Shown here: positions 54,161 to 63,145 of the stretch, in pieces
How positions within the stretch are numbered: position 1 is the stretch's first letter
Layout: each line of letters begins with the position of its first letter
From: Microtetraspora glauca
GTDB lineage: Bacteria; Actinomycetota; Actinomycetes; Streptomycetales; Streptomycetaceae
Direction of reading: 5' to 3'
DNA: 64,000 bases
Assembly (NCBI GenBank): GCA_000721275.1
Contig: JOFO01000002.1
Coordinates: forward strand, 62,001-126,000
Translations under genes and position numbers: made by a program
Notes under the pieces: model-generated
Seen by the model: the letters and a program-made list of their open reading frames with translations, nothing else
What the model was told of the DNA's origin: nothing
Databases searched by the model: none

Positions 54161-55186
54161 TCAGAAGACCGACTCGGCCTCCCGGATCCGGTCCGCCGGG
54201 ACCGTCTTGAGCTGGGTGACGGCCTCCGCCAGCGGCACCATCTTCACGTCGGTGCCGCGCAGCGCGGTCATGTTGCCGAAGTCGCCGCGGTGCACGGCCT
54301 CCACCGCGTGCCAGCCGAAGCGGGTGGCGAGGACGCGGTCGTACGCGGTCGGGGTGCCGCCGCGCTGGACGTGGCCGAGGATGACCGGCCGGGCCTCCTT
54401 GCCGAGGCGCCGCTCCAGCTCGTACGCGAGGGCGGTGCCGATGCCCTGGAAGCGCTCGTGGCCGAACTGGTCGATCTCGCCCTTGCCGTAGTCCATCGTG
54501 CCGTCGGCCGGGTGGGCGCCCTCGGCGACGCAGATGACGGCGAACTTCTTGCCGCGGGCGAACCGCTCCTCGACCATCTTGACCAGGTCGGCCGGGTCGA
54601 AGGGGCGCTCGGGGAGGCAGATGCCGTGGGCGCCGCCGGCCATGCCGGACTCCAGCGCGATCCAGCCGGCGTGGCGGCCCATCACCTCGACGACCATCAC
54701 CCGCTGGTGGGACTCGGCGGTGGTCTTCAGCCGGTCCATCGCCTCGGTGGCGACGCCGACGGCGGTGTCGAAGCCGAAGGTGCGGTCGGTCGACGAGATG
54801 TCGTTGTCGATGGTCTTGGGGACGCCGACCACCGGCACGCCGGCGTCGGAGAGCATCCGGGCGGCGGTCAGGGTGCCCTCGCCGCCGATCGGGATGAGGG
54901 CGTCGAAGCCGCTCTTCTCGACGAGCGCCTTGGCGTTGTCGCAGGCCGCGGCGAAGCGGTCGCGCTCCAGCCGGGACGAGCCGAGGATGGTGCCGCCGCG
55001 GGCGAGGATGCCGCTGACGGCGTTGAGGTCGAGGGGGCGGTAGCGGCCGTCGAGGAGTCCGGCGTAGCCGTCCTCGAAGCCGATGACCTCGTCGCCGTAG
55101 TTGGTCACGGCCCGGTGCACGACCGACCGGATCACTGCGTTCAGGCCTGGGCAGTCGCCGCCTGCGGTGAGGACTCCGATGCGCAT
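54161..55186 (-). CDS. pfkA: 6-phosphofructokinase (ATP-type, actinobacterial group)
   Basis: This 341-residue enzyme phosphorylates fructose-6-phosphate at C1. It starts at ATG 55186 (MRIGVLTAGGDCPGLNAVIR) after AGGAG. GGEGT at 101-105 has Gly at position 104, the residue expected for ATP rather than pyrophosphate use. The catalytic base is D127 in PKTIDND. VEVMGRHAGWIALESG and HVQRGGTPTAYDR bind sugar phosphate. The genus usually has three pfkA genes, and this copy's position beside pta-ackA-pyk recalls pfkA2 of S. coelicolor. It is divergent from pta. Confidence 0.95.
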   Translation of the reverse strand: MRIGVLTAGGDCPGLNAVIRSVVHRAVTNYGDEVIGFEDGYAGLLDGRYRPLDLNAVSGILARGGTILGSSRLERDRFAAACDNAKALVEKSGFDALIPIGGEGTLTAARMLSDAGVPVVGVPKTIDNDISSTDRTFGFDTAVGVATEAMDRLKTTAESHQRVMVVEVMGRHAGWIALESGMAGGAHGICLPERPFDPADLVKMVEERFARGKKFAVICVAEGAHPADGTMDYGKGEIDQFGHERFQGIGTALAYELERRLGKEARPVILGHVQRGGTPTAYDRVLATRFGWHAVEAVHRGDFGNMTALRGTDVKMVPLAEAVTQLKTVPADRIREAESVF

Positions 55187-55517
55187 CGTGCTGTGTCTCC
55201 TGCTCGGTCGCGGTCCGTTCAAGCCGTCTCGATTCTCCCACGGACGGTGCGTCCGGGCCGCTCGCCGCCGCTCCGCGCGTGCCGGGAACGGGGCCGAACG
55301 GGGGCTTTCGTCCCCCCGGGAAGGTCTTTCGTACAGCGGGCGACCTATCCAGGTGCGGGGGTATTGTCAAGGGGGTAATGCCGCCCTATCGGCTTCTTTT
55401 CGGGGCCGGGGGTTGACGCAGGGCGAGGGCCGGGTCCCACGGCGGGCCGGGCCCTCACGCAGGACGGCCCGTCCGCGGGACGGGCCCCTTCCGCAGGACT
55501 GGACAGGAGACCACGGC
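55187..55517. promoter_or_regulatory. Divergent pfkA/pta control region
   Basis: This 331-bp region has no gene. On the plus strand TTGTCA (55364-55369), 17 bp, then TATCGG (55387-55392) is a fair promoter for pta. Its leader would contain a 9-bp hairpin (55467-55475 with 55479-55487) and a repeated CGCAGGAC (55459 and 55493). I could not choose a promoter for pfkA. Confidence 0.4.
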
Positions 55518-57611
55518 GTGACGCGCAGCGTGTACGTGACCGGGATCGACCGCGGGGACGGCCGCCAGGTCGTCGAGCTGGGAGTCATGGAGCTCCTCAC
55601 CCGGCAGGTGGACCGGGTGGGGGTGTTCCGCCCCCTGGTGCACGACGGCCCCGACCGCCTCTTCGACCTGCTGCGCAGCCGCTACCGGCTGACCCAGGAC
55701 CCCTCCGCGGTCTACGGCATGGACTACCAGGAGGCGTCCGCGCTCCAGGCCGAGCAGGGCACCGACGAACTGGTCTCCCGGCTGGTCGACCGCTTCCACG
55801 CGGTCGCCCGCGACTACGACGTCGTCCTCGTCCTCGGCACCGACTTCGCCGCCACCCAGCTCCCCGACGAGCTGGCCCTCAACGCCCGCCTGGCCAACGA
55901 GTTCGGCGCCTCCGTCATCCCCGTCGTCGGCGGCAAGGGCCAGCCCGCCGAGTCCGTGCGCGCCGAGGCCCGCAACGCCTTCCGCGCCTACGACGGCCTC
56001 GGCTGCGACGTGCTCGCCATGGTCGTCAACCGGGTGGCGGCCGAGGACCGCGAGACGATCGCCGAGCGGCTGACCGTCCGCCTCCCCGTGCCCTGCTACG
56101 TCCTGCCGGACGAGCCCGCGCTCGCCGCGCCCACGGTCGCCCAGATCACCCACGCGCTCGGCGCGACCGTCGTCCTCGGCGACGACGCCGGCCTCGCCCG
56201 CGACGCCCTCGACTTCGTCTTCGGCGGCGCCATGCTGCCGAACTTCCTGGGCGCGCTGACCCCCGGCTGCCTCGTCGTCACCCCCGGGGACCGCGCCGAC
56301 CTGGTCGTCGGCGCGCTCGCCGCCCACTCCGCCGGTACGCCCCCGATCGCCGGCGTCCTGCTCACCCTCGACGAGCGGCCCACCGACGCGATCCTCACCC
56401 TGGCCGCCCGGCTCGCGCCCGGCACCCCGGTGATCTCCGTCCCCGGCAACAGCTTCCCGACCGCCGCCGAGCTCTTCGCCCTGGAGGGCAAGCTGAACGC
56501 GGCCACCCCCCGCAAGGCGGAGACCGCCCTCGGCCTCTTCGAGCGGCACGTCGACACCGCCGACCTGCTGAAGCGGATCTCCGTGGCGCCCAGCGGCCGG
56601 GTCACCCCGATGATGTTCGAGCACGAGCTGCTGGAGCAGGCCCGGGCCGACCGCCGCCGGGTGGTGCTGCCCGAGGGCACCGAGGAGCGGGTGCTGCGCG
56701 CCGCCGACGTGCTGCTGCGCCGCGACGTCTGCGACCTCACCCTGCTCGGCGACGTCGAGGCCATCCGCAAGAAGGCCGCCGACCTGAGCGTGGACCTGCG
56801 CGACACCCAGCTGATCGACCCGCAGACCTCCGCGCTGCGGGACTCCTTCGCCGAGAAGTACGCGGCGCTGCGCGCCCACAAGGGCGTCACCGTGGAGCTC
56901 GCGTACGACGTCGTCTCGGACGTGAACTACTTCGGCACCCTGATGGTCCAGGAGGGCCTGGCCGACGGCATGGTCTCCGGCGCCGTGCACTCCACCGCCG
57001 CGACCATCCGCCCCGCCTTCGAGATCATCAAGACCAAGCCGGACGCCTCGATCGTCTCCTCGGTCTTCTTCATGTGCCTCGCCGACAAGGTGCTCGTGTA
57101 CGGCGACTGCGCGGTCAACCCCGACCCGGACGCGGAGCAGCTGGCGGACATCGCCGTGCAGTCGGCGGCCACCGCGGCCCGCTTCGGCGTCGACCCGCGG
57201 ATCGCGATGCTCTCGTACTCCACCGGCACCTCGGGCTCCGGCGCCGACGTCGACAAGGTCCGCGAGGCCACCAAGCTGGTCCGCGAGACCCACCCGGAGC
57301 TGCGGATCGAGGGCCCGATCCAGTACGACGCCGCCGTGGAGCCGTCCGTCGCGGCGACCAAGCTGCCGGACTCGGAGGTGGCCGGCCAGGCGACCGTGCT
57401 GATCTTCCCGGACCTCAACACCGGCAACAACACCTACAAGGCGGTGCAGCGTTCGGCCGGCGCCGTCGCCGTCGGCCCGGTCCTCCAGGGCCTGCGCAAG
57501 CCGGTCAACGACCTCTCGCGCGGCGCCCTCGTCAGCGACATCGTCAACACGGTCGCCATCACGGCGATCCAGTCCCAGGTCCCGACCCCGGCTCAGGAGC
57601 TCCCCGCATGA
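55518..57611 (+). CDS. pta: Phosphate acetyltransferase (long form with DRTGG domain)
   Basis: This 697-residue enzyme converts acetyl-CoA plus phosphate to acetyl phosphate. It starts at GTG 55518 (MTRSVYVTGIDRGDGRQVVE) after AGGAG. There is an N-terminal BioD-like region (1-210) with a degenerate P-loop, a DRTGG domain (about 215-330), and a C-terminal catalytic PTA_PTB domain from about 360 (MFEHELLEQARADRRRVVLP, GTEERVLRAADVLLRRDVCD). Late motifs are MLSYSTGTSGSGADVDKVRE and FPDLNTGNNTYKAVQRSAGA. It is coupled to ackA by ATGA. Confidence 0.96.
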   Translation: MTRSVYVTGIDRGDGRQVVELGVMELLTRQVDRVGVFRPLVHDGPDRLFDLLRSRYRLTQDPSAVYGMDYQEASALQAEQGTDELVSRLVDRFHAVARDYDVVLVLGTDFAATQLPDELALNARLANEFGASVIPVVGGKGQPAESVRAEARNAFRAYDGLGCDVLAMVVNRVAAEDRETIAERLTVRLPVPCYVLPDEPALAAPTVAQITHALGATVVLGDDAGLARDALDFVFGGAMLPNFLGALTPGCLVVTPGDRADLVVGALAAHSAGTPPIAGVLLTLDERPTDAILTLAARLAPGTPVISVPGNSFPTAAELFALEGKLNAATPRKAETALGLFERHVDTADLLKRISVAPSGRVTPMMFEHELLEQARADRRRVVLPEGTEERVLRAADVLLRRDVCDLTLLGDVEAIRKKAADLSVDLRDTQLIDPQTSALRDSFAEKYAALRAHKGVTVELAYDVVSDVNYFGTLMVQEGLADGMVSGAVHSTAATIRPAFEIIKTKPDASIVSSVFFMCLADKVLVYGDCAVNPDPDAEQLADIAVQSAATAARFGVDPRIAMLSYSTGTSGSGADVDKVREATKLVRETHPELRIEGPIQYDAAVEPSVAATKLPDSEVAGQATVLIFPDLNTGNNTYKAVQRSAGAVAVGPVLQGLRKPVNDLSRGALVSDIVNTVAITAIQSQVPTPAQELPA

Positions 57612-58834
57612 CCGGCACCCCCACCCGCGTCCTCGTCCTCAACTCCGGCTCCTCGTCGGTGAAGTACCAGCTCCTCGACATGGCCGGCGGCGACCGGCTG
57701 GCGCAGGGGCTCGTCGAGCGGATCGGCGAGGACACCTCCCGGCTCGCGCACACCCCGCTCCGGGCAGGCGACGGCGCGCGGCGCGAGCGGACCGGCCCGA
57801 TCCCGGACCACGCGGCGGCGCTGAAGGCGGTGGCCGAGGAGCTGGCGGCGGACGGGCTCGGCCTGGACTCCCCCGAACTGGCCGCGATCGGCCACCGGGT
57901 GGTGCACGGCGGGCTGCGCTTCACCGAGCCGACCGTCATCGACGACGCGGTGATCGCCGAGATCGAGCGGCTGGTGCCGGTGGCGCCGCTGCACAACCCG
58001 GCGAACCTGCTCGGCATCCGCACGGCCATGGCACTGCGCCCCGACCTGCCGCAGGTCGCCGTCTTCGACACCGCCTTCCACACCACGATGCCGGAGGCGG
58101 CGGCCCGGTACGCGATCGACGTGGAGACCGCCGACGCGCACCGGATCCGCCGCTACGGCTTCCACGGCACCTCGCACGCGTACGTCTCCCGGGCGACGGC
58201 GAAGCTGCTCGGCAAGGAGCCCGAGGAGGTGAACGTGATCGTGCTGCACCTCGGCAACGGCGCCTCCGCCTCGGCGGTGCGCGGCGGGCGCTGCGTGGAC
58301 ACCTCGATGGGCCTGACCCCGCTGGAGGGCCTGGTCATGGGCACCCGCTCCGGAGACATCGACCCGGCGGTCACCTTCCACCTCAAGCGGGTGGCGGGCA
58401 TGTCGGCGGACGAGATCGACGTCCTGCTCAACAAGCGGTCGGGGCTGGTCGGCCTCTGTGGCGACAACGACATGCGCGAGATCCGGCGCCGGGTCGACGA
58501 GGGCGACGAGCGGGCCGCGCTCGCCTTCGACATCTACGTCCACCGGCTGAAGAAGTACATCGGCGCCTACTACGCGGTGCTCGGCCGGGTCGACGCGGTC
58601 GTGTTCACCGCCGGCGTGGGCGAGAACGCGGCGCCGGTACGGGAGGCCGCCATCGCCGGCCTGGAGGAACTGGGCCTCGCCGTGGACGCCGGGCTCAACG
58701 CCGTGCGGTCCGGTGAACCCCGGGTGATCTCGCCCGATTACGCCCGGGTGGCGGTCGCCGTGGTGCCGACCGACGAGGAGCTGGAGATCGCCCGCCAGAC
58801 CTTCGAGCTGACGGCCGGAAAGGTGAACGCCTGA
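57608..58834 (+). CDS. ackA: Acetate kinase
   Basis: This 408-residue ASKHA-fold kinase interconverts acetyl phosphate plus ADP with acetate plus ATP. Family signatures are VLVLNSGSSSVKYQLLD at the N-terminus, RYGFHGTSHAYVSRATAKLL, VIVLHLGNGASASAVRGGRC and VVFTAGVGENAAPVREA. It forms the acetate overflow/assimilation pair with Pta; acetyl phosphate may also feed response regulators. A 74-bp gap with a palindrome separates it from pyk. Confidence 0.97.
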   Translation: MTGTPTRVLVLNSGSSSVKYQLLDMAGGDRLAQGLVERIGEDTSRLAHTPLRAGDGARRERTGPIPDHAAALKAVAEELAADGLGLDSPELAAIGHRVVHGGLRFTEPTVIDDAVIAEIERLVPVAPLHNPANLLGIRTAMALRPDLPQVAVFDTAFHTTMPEAAARYAIDVETADAHRIRRYGFHGTSHAYVSRATAKLLGKEPEEVNVIVLHLGNGASASAVRGGRCVDTSMGLTPLEGLVMGTRSGDIDPAVTFHLKRVAGMSADEIDVLLNKRSGLVGLCGDNDMREIRRRVDEGDERAALAFDIYVHRLKKYIGAYYAVLGRVDAVVFTAGVGENAAPVREAAIAGLEELGLAVDAGLNAVRSGEPRVISPDYARVAVAVVPTDEELEIARQTFELTAGKVNA

Positions 58835-58867
58835 GCGGGCCCGCGCCCATTTGTACTTTCCGCCAGT

Positions 58868-58901
58868 CGGAATATTCCGCAGTGAAACAAACCGATAGGA
58901 T
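58868..58901 (+). promoter_or_regulatory. Palindrome and -10 box upstream of pyk
   Basis: A 12-bp perfect palindrome CGGAATATTCCG (58868-58879) occupies the place of a -35 region, and TAGGAT (58896-58901) is a good -10. Transcription would start at about the pyk ATG (58909), giving a leaderless mRNA. The palindrome may be an activator or repressor site. Confidence 0.4.
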
Positions 58902-58908
58902 CCGCCTC

Positions 58909-60339
58909 ATGCGCCGTTCCAAAATCGTCTGCACGCTGGGCCCCGCCGTCGACTCGTACGAGCAGCTGAAGGCTCTCATCGAGGCCGGCATGAACGTGGC
59001 CCGTTTCAACATGAGCCACGGGACCCAGGCAGAGCACCAGGAGCGGTACGACCGTCTCCGCAGGGCCGCCGCCGACACCGGCCGCGCCGTCGGTGTGCTG
59101 GCCGACCTCCAGGGCCCCAAGATCCGGCTGGAGACCTTCGCGGAGGGTCCGGTCGAACTGGTCCGCGGGGACGAGTTCACCATCACCACCGAGGACGTCC
59201 CCGGCGACAAGTCCATCTGCGGCACCACCTACAAGGGCCTCCCGGGCGACGTCTCCAAGGGCGACCAGGTCCTCATCAACGACGGCAACGTCGAGCTGCG
59301 GGTCGTCGAGATCGACGGCCCCCGGGTCAAGACGGTCGTCATCGAGGGCGGTGTCATCTCCGACCACAAGGGCATCAACCTGCCCGGTGCGGCGGTCAAC
59401 GTCCCGGCCCTCTCCGAGAAGGACGTCGAGGACCTCCGCTTCGCGCTCCGCATGGGCTGCGACATGGTCGCGCTGTCCTTCGTGCGCGACGCCGCCGACG
59501 TCAAGGACGTGCACAAGGTGATGGACGAGGAGGGCCGCCGGGTCCCCGTCATCGCCAAGGTCGAGAAGCCGCAGGCCGTCGAGAACATGGCCGAGGTCGT
59601 CGCCGCCTTCGACGCCGTCATGGTCGCCCGCGGCGACCTCGCCGTCGAGTACCCGCTGGAGCGGGTCCCGATGGTGCAGAAGCGGCTCGTCGAGATGTGC
59701 CGCCGGAACGCCAAGCCGGTCATCGTCGCCACCCAGATGATGGAGTCGATGATCACCAACTCGCGTCCGACGCGCGCCGAGGCGAGCGACGTCGCCAACG
59801 CCATCCTGGACGGGGCCGACGCGGTCATGCTCTCCGCGGAGTCCTCCGTCGGCGCCTACCCGATCGAGACCGTCAAGACGATGTCGAAGATCGTCGCGGC
59901 GGCCGAGGAGGAGCTGCTCTCCAAGGGCCTCCAGCCCCTGGTCCCCGGCAAGAAGCCGCGCACCCAGGGCGGCTCCGTCGCCCGCGCGGCCTGCGAGATC
60001 GCCGACTTCCTCGGCGGCCAGGCGCTGATCGCCTTCACCCAGTCCGGCGACACGGCCCGCCGCCTCTCCCGCTACCGGGCGCAGCAGCCGATCCTCGCCT
60101 TCACGACGGACGAGAACACCCGCAACCAGCTCACCCTCAGCTGGGGCGTCGAGTCCTTCCTCGTCCCCTTCGTCGAGACCACCGACGCGATGGTCGACCT
60201 CGTCGACGCGGAGCTCCTGAAGCTCCAGCGCTACAACGAGGGCGACACCATGATCATCACCGCCGGCTCCCCGCCCGGCGTCCCCGGCACCACCAACATG
60301 GTCCGCGTCCACCACCTGGGCAACGGCGAACGCGACTGA
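58909..60339 (+). CDS. pyk: Pyruvate kinase
   Basis: This 476-residue glycolytic enzyme makes pyruvate and ATP from phosphoenolpyruvate. It starts at ATG 58909 (MRRSKIVCTLGPAVDSYEQL). Active-site motifs are GMNVARFNMSHGT, the mobile beta-barrel B domain (about 70-170), VIAKVEKPQAVENMAEV with the catalytic Lys, MVARGDLAVEYP, and PVIVATQMMESMITNSRPTR. The C-terminal allosteric domain contains IAFTQSGDTARRLSRYR. It follows pta-ackA, but the palindrome and -10 box suggest its own promoter. Confidence 0.97.
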   Translation: MRRSKIVCTLGPAVDSYEQLKALIEAGMNVARFNMSHGTQAEHQERYDRLRRAAADTGRAVGVLADLQGPKIRLETFAEGPVELVRGDEFTITTEDVPGDKSICGTTYKGLPGDVSKGDQVLINDGNVELRVVEIDGPRVKTVVIEGGVISDHKGINLPGAAVNVPALSEKDVEDLRFALRMGCDMVALSFVRDAADVKDVHKVMDEEGRRVPVIAKVEKPQAVENMAEVVAAFDAVMVARGDLAVEYPLERVPMVQKRLVEMCRRNAKPVIVATQMMESMITNSRPTRAEASDVANAILDGADAVMLSAESSVGAYPIETVKTMSKIVAAAEEELLSKGLQPLVPGKKPRTQGGSVARAACEIADFLGGQALIAFTQSGDTARRLSRYRAQQPILAFTTDENTRNQLTLSWGVESFLVPFVETTDAMVDLVDAELLKLQRYNEGDTMIITAGSPPGVPGTTNMVRVHHLGNGERD

Positions 60340-60360
60340 CCCGCCGCCCCTCCTCCGCAC

Positions 60361-60408
60361 AGACGGCCGGTGGGCCGCACCCCTCGGGGTGCGGCCCACC
60401 GGCCGTCT
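60361..60408. terminator. Bidirectional terminator between pyk and the 76-aa gene
   Basis: A 22-bp perfect stem (60361-60382 with 60387-60408) with loop CTCG is the longest hairpin I found in the window. Its right arm touches the stop codon of the convergent hypothetical gene. Confidence 0.9.
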
Positions 60409-60634
60409 CAGGTCGTGACCTCGACGCCGCCGGAGTTCCAGGCCCGGCTGTGTCCCGGCCCGCGCTCGGCGACGGTCACCATGCCGGGCGCGTACACGAC
60501 GTCGCCGGCGACCTCCCCGTCCGGGACCGGCGGCCACTCGACGACGAGATGGTCCCCGGGAGCGAGTTCGTACTCCATGCCCGACGGCTCGAACTGCACG
60601 ACGACCGCGGTCTCGCCGGCCGATACGCGGAACC

Positions 60635-60638
<4 letters not shown>
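60408..60638 (-). CDS. Hypothetical protein, 76 aa
   Basis: I do not recognise a family. It is a small, soluble, beta-rich protein starting MRFRVSAGETAVVVQFEPSG, with YELAPGDHLVVEWPPVPDGE resembling a short barrel strand pair. It is translationally coupled to the 131-residue gene (ATGA overlap at 60635-60638), so the two likely act together. There are no signal or membrane segments. Confidence 0.65.
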
Positions 60639-61030
<392 letters not shown>

Positions 61031-61058
61031 GGCTTCCTTTCGCGGCCCGGCGGACGGC

Positions 61059-61098
61059 GCCGCGGGCCGCGTCCGGCGGAGTGGACGCGGCCCGCGGC
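61059..61098 (-). terminator. Terminator of the DUF6230-DUF6114 operon
   Basis: A perfect 16-bp stem (61059-61074 with 61083-61098) with an 8-nt loop lies 26 bp beyond the stop of the last gene. Confidence 0.8.
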
Positions 61099-61124
61099 GT
61101 GTGCGGCTCCCGAGGGGGCGGGGG

Positions 61125-62471
61125 TCAGGCCGGTTCGATGGTGTTGCGGAGGTCTTCGACCTTGAGGGTGCCGCCGAACTGGCCCGCCTGCTTCAGCTTG
61201 ACGTTGGTGAAGAAGACCGCCGGGAGGTCCAGCGGCGGCGGGGACTCGGGGCCGAAGGTGATCGGGATGATGCCGAGGAGGTTGCCCTTCAGCTCCTCCG
61301 TGTACATCGTCACCGTGCCGTCGGTGATGGTCGACGTCGAACCCCTCTGGGAGCGGACGTGGGCCTCGCGGCCCTCGGAGTGCTCCGTGATCTGGTGCAG
61401 GTCCTTGATGCCGATGTACGTCGCGGTGAACTTCAGGACCTTCTTGACCTGACCGCCGTACGTCTTCACCTCGACGATGCCGTGGTACTTCAGGCCGCTG
61501 AGCGAGAGCCTGCTGCTCTCCAGGCGCCACGGCTCGTCCGGCAGCAGCGGGATGCCCTGCTCCAGTTCGGCGGCGGCGAGCGCCGCGTCGTCGCGCTCGG
61601 GGCACGGGAAGCGGGGCTTGGCACCGTCGGGTATGTCGGTGTCCTTCTTGGCGTCCAGGCCCTTCGCGCTCTCGGGGAGCTCCCGGACCGGCACGCCGGC
61701 CTTCTCCGCGGCCTCCCTGATGGCGGCCTTGGTCGTGTCGGCGGCCTTGTCCGCCTTCGGGGCCTTCGTGGCCGCCGGCGACGGGGTCGCCGTCGCGGTG
61801 GGCGCGGGGTCGTCCGCCGTCGCCGCCTTCTGCTGCTGCTGCTGCGGTGCCGTCGTCGTCGGCGCGGGGGCGGTCGGGGTCGGGGTCGGGGTCGCCGTGG
61901 GCTCCCGGTCCGGGGTCAGGCCGTCGAAGAAGTCCGTGAGGGCGTCGCCGACGCCCAGCGGGTCCAGCGGGTTGGCCGACTTCGTCGGCGTCGGCGCGGC
62001 CGTGGCCGTGGCCGCCGGTTCCTGGGGGGCCGCCGCCAGGGCGGAGGCCGTCGCGGTCGCCGTCGGTTCCGGGGTCGCCGTCGCGGTGGGCTCAGCGGAC
62101 GCGGACGCGGACGCGGTCGCGGACGGGGTGGCCGTCGGCGCCCCGGTCGGCTCGGCCGGCCGCGTCGCCGTGCCCGTCGGTTCCGGCTTCGCGGTCTCGG
62201 TGGCCTTCGCCGTGGGCGTGGCCGTCGTCTCCTCCGCCACCGGCTCGTCCGAGCGGGTCACACACGGGCCGGGCGCGAAGGGGACGTCCTTCTCGTCGGC
62301 CAGGGCGGGGCTGGGCGCCAGTCCCATGCCCACGAGCACCGCGGTCGGCATGGCGGCCAGCGCCATCGCCTTGCCCGCCGGGCCCTGGATCCTGTTCAGC
62401 AGCGTCTTGCGAGGGGCCGCGTGGCGCGGTCCGCTCCTCCCGAGGCCCCGCTGGGTCTCGTCACCCCGCAC
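61125..62471 (-). CDS. Exported protein with long Thr/Pro/Ala-rich linker
   Basis: This protein of about 448 residues starts at GTG 62471 (MRGDETQRGLGRSGPRHAAP) after GGGAGGAAC. It has a signal-like helix (AMALAAMPTAVLVGMGLAPS, cleavage near ALA), then about 190 residues of Thr-Ala-Pro-rich repeats (ATPTAKATETAKPEPTGTAT and similar, with QQQQQ near 210). A globular C-terminal domain of about 180 residues follows (VKKVLKFTATYIGIKDLHQI, TMYTEELKGNLLGIIPITFG). The linker looks like a cell-wall spacer or glycosylated stalk. It overlaps the DUF6114 gene by 11 bp, and the last domain resembles the lipid-binding-like DUF6230 fold only in general strand content. Function unknown. Confidence 0.75.
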   Translation of the reverse strand: MRGDETQRGLGRSGPRHAAPRKTLLNRIQGPAGKAMALAAMPTAVLVGMGLAPSPALADEKDVPFAPGPCVTRSDEPVAEETTATPTAKATETAKPEPTGTATRPAEPTGAPTATPSATASASASAEPTATATPEPTATATASALAAAPQEPAATATAAPTPTKSANPLDPLGVGDALTDFFDGLTPDREPTATPTPTPTAPAPTTTAPQQQQQKAATADDPAPTATATPSPAATKAPKADKAADTTKAAIREAAEKAGVPVRELPESAKGLDAKKDTDIPDGAKPRFPCPERDDAALAAAELEQGIPLLPDEPWRLESSRLSLSGLKYHGIVEVKTYGGQVKKVLKFTATYIGIKDLHQITEHSEGREAHVRSQRGSTSTITDGTVTMYTEELKGNLLGIIPITFGPESPPPLDLPAVFFTNVKLKQAGQFGGTLKVEDLRNTIEPA

Positions 62472-63033
62472 TGTTCCTCCCGCCCTTGGCGTCGATCGTC
62501 GTGTCGGTCGCCGGCCCGTACGGCTCGCGCTGCTCCGGGACCCCGGCCGCCAGTACGGCCTCGGTCGCGGGCTCGCCGTCGAACGCGGTCTCCTCGGAGG
62601 CCGCCGGCTCACCGTCGTGCTCCGCGTCGCCGGTCTCCTCGACCGGCGGGGCGGGGGCCCACGCCGCGGACATGCCGCCGCCGACGAGGGCGAACAAGAA
62701 CCCGATGACGAGACCGCCGAAGTTCGACACGGGGATGGAGACCAGGCCGAGCACGATCGCCGCGATGCCCGCGAAGACCCGCACGGCGGGCTGGAACCAC
62801 ATCGTCAGGCCCAGCGTGAAGAGCAGGACGCCGATGATCAGCGCGCCCGCTCCGGCGGTCGTGGCCATGGCCAGGGTGATGTTGCCGAGCCGGACGTCCC
62901 CGTACGGGAGATAGGCGATCGGCACGCTGGCGATGACGGTGAACAGGCCCGCCCAGAAAGGCCGGGTCTGCCGCCAGACCTTGAACCGGTTCTCCTTGCG
63001 GACTTCGGGGGAGGCAGGGGTCTCGGCGCTCAT
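62461..63033 (-). CDS. DUF6114 membrane protein
   Basis: This 190-residue protein has four hydrophobic helices: FWAGLFTVIASVPIAYLP, NITLAMATTAGAGALIIGVL, VRVFAGIAAIVLGLVSIPVS and FGGLVIGFLFALVGGGMSAA. It has a short basic N-terminus and an acidic cytosolic tail. This is the DUF6114 family of actinobacteria, regularly found between a DUF6230 protein and other exported proteins. The biochemical role is unknown. It starts at ATG 63033 after AGGGAG. Confidence 0.85.
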   Translation of the reverse strand: MSAETPASPEVRKENRFKVWRQTRPFWAGLFTVIASVPIAYLPYGDVRLGNITLAMATTAGAGALIIGVLLFTLGLTMWFQPAVRVFAGIAAIVLGLVSIPVSNFGGLVIGFLFALVGGGMSAAWAPAPPVEETGDAEHDGEPAASEETAFDGEPATEAVLAAGVPEQREPYGPATDTTIDAKGGRNSAG

Positions 63034-63098
63034 GGAAAACAGCTCCCTGGAAGCGGTGTTGCTGAGAAAGGTGGAGAGACCGGGACGGACCCGGTGCG

Positions 63099-63126
63099 GG
63101 TGCGGGCCGCCGGGACGGCCCGCACC
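63099..63126 (-). terminator. Hairpin between the DUF6230 and DUF6114 genes
   Basis: A perfect 11-bp stem (63099-63109 with 63116-63126) and a 6-nt loop lie 20 bp beyond the DUF6230 stop. It is probably a partial terminator that raises the first gene's output over the rest of the operon. Confidence 0.6.
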
Positions 63127-63145
63127 TCAGAGGACCGGGTCGGTC

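Noticed and set aside
61860..62240. Possible VNTR or frameshift in the Thr/Pro-rich part of the exported protein
   Set aside because: The codons stay in frame and vary at third positions, so it is an old low-complexity linker, not a recent repeat expansion or assembly error.
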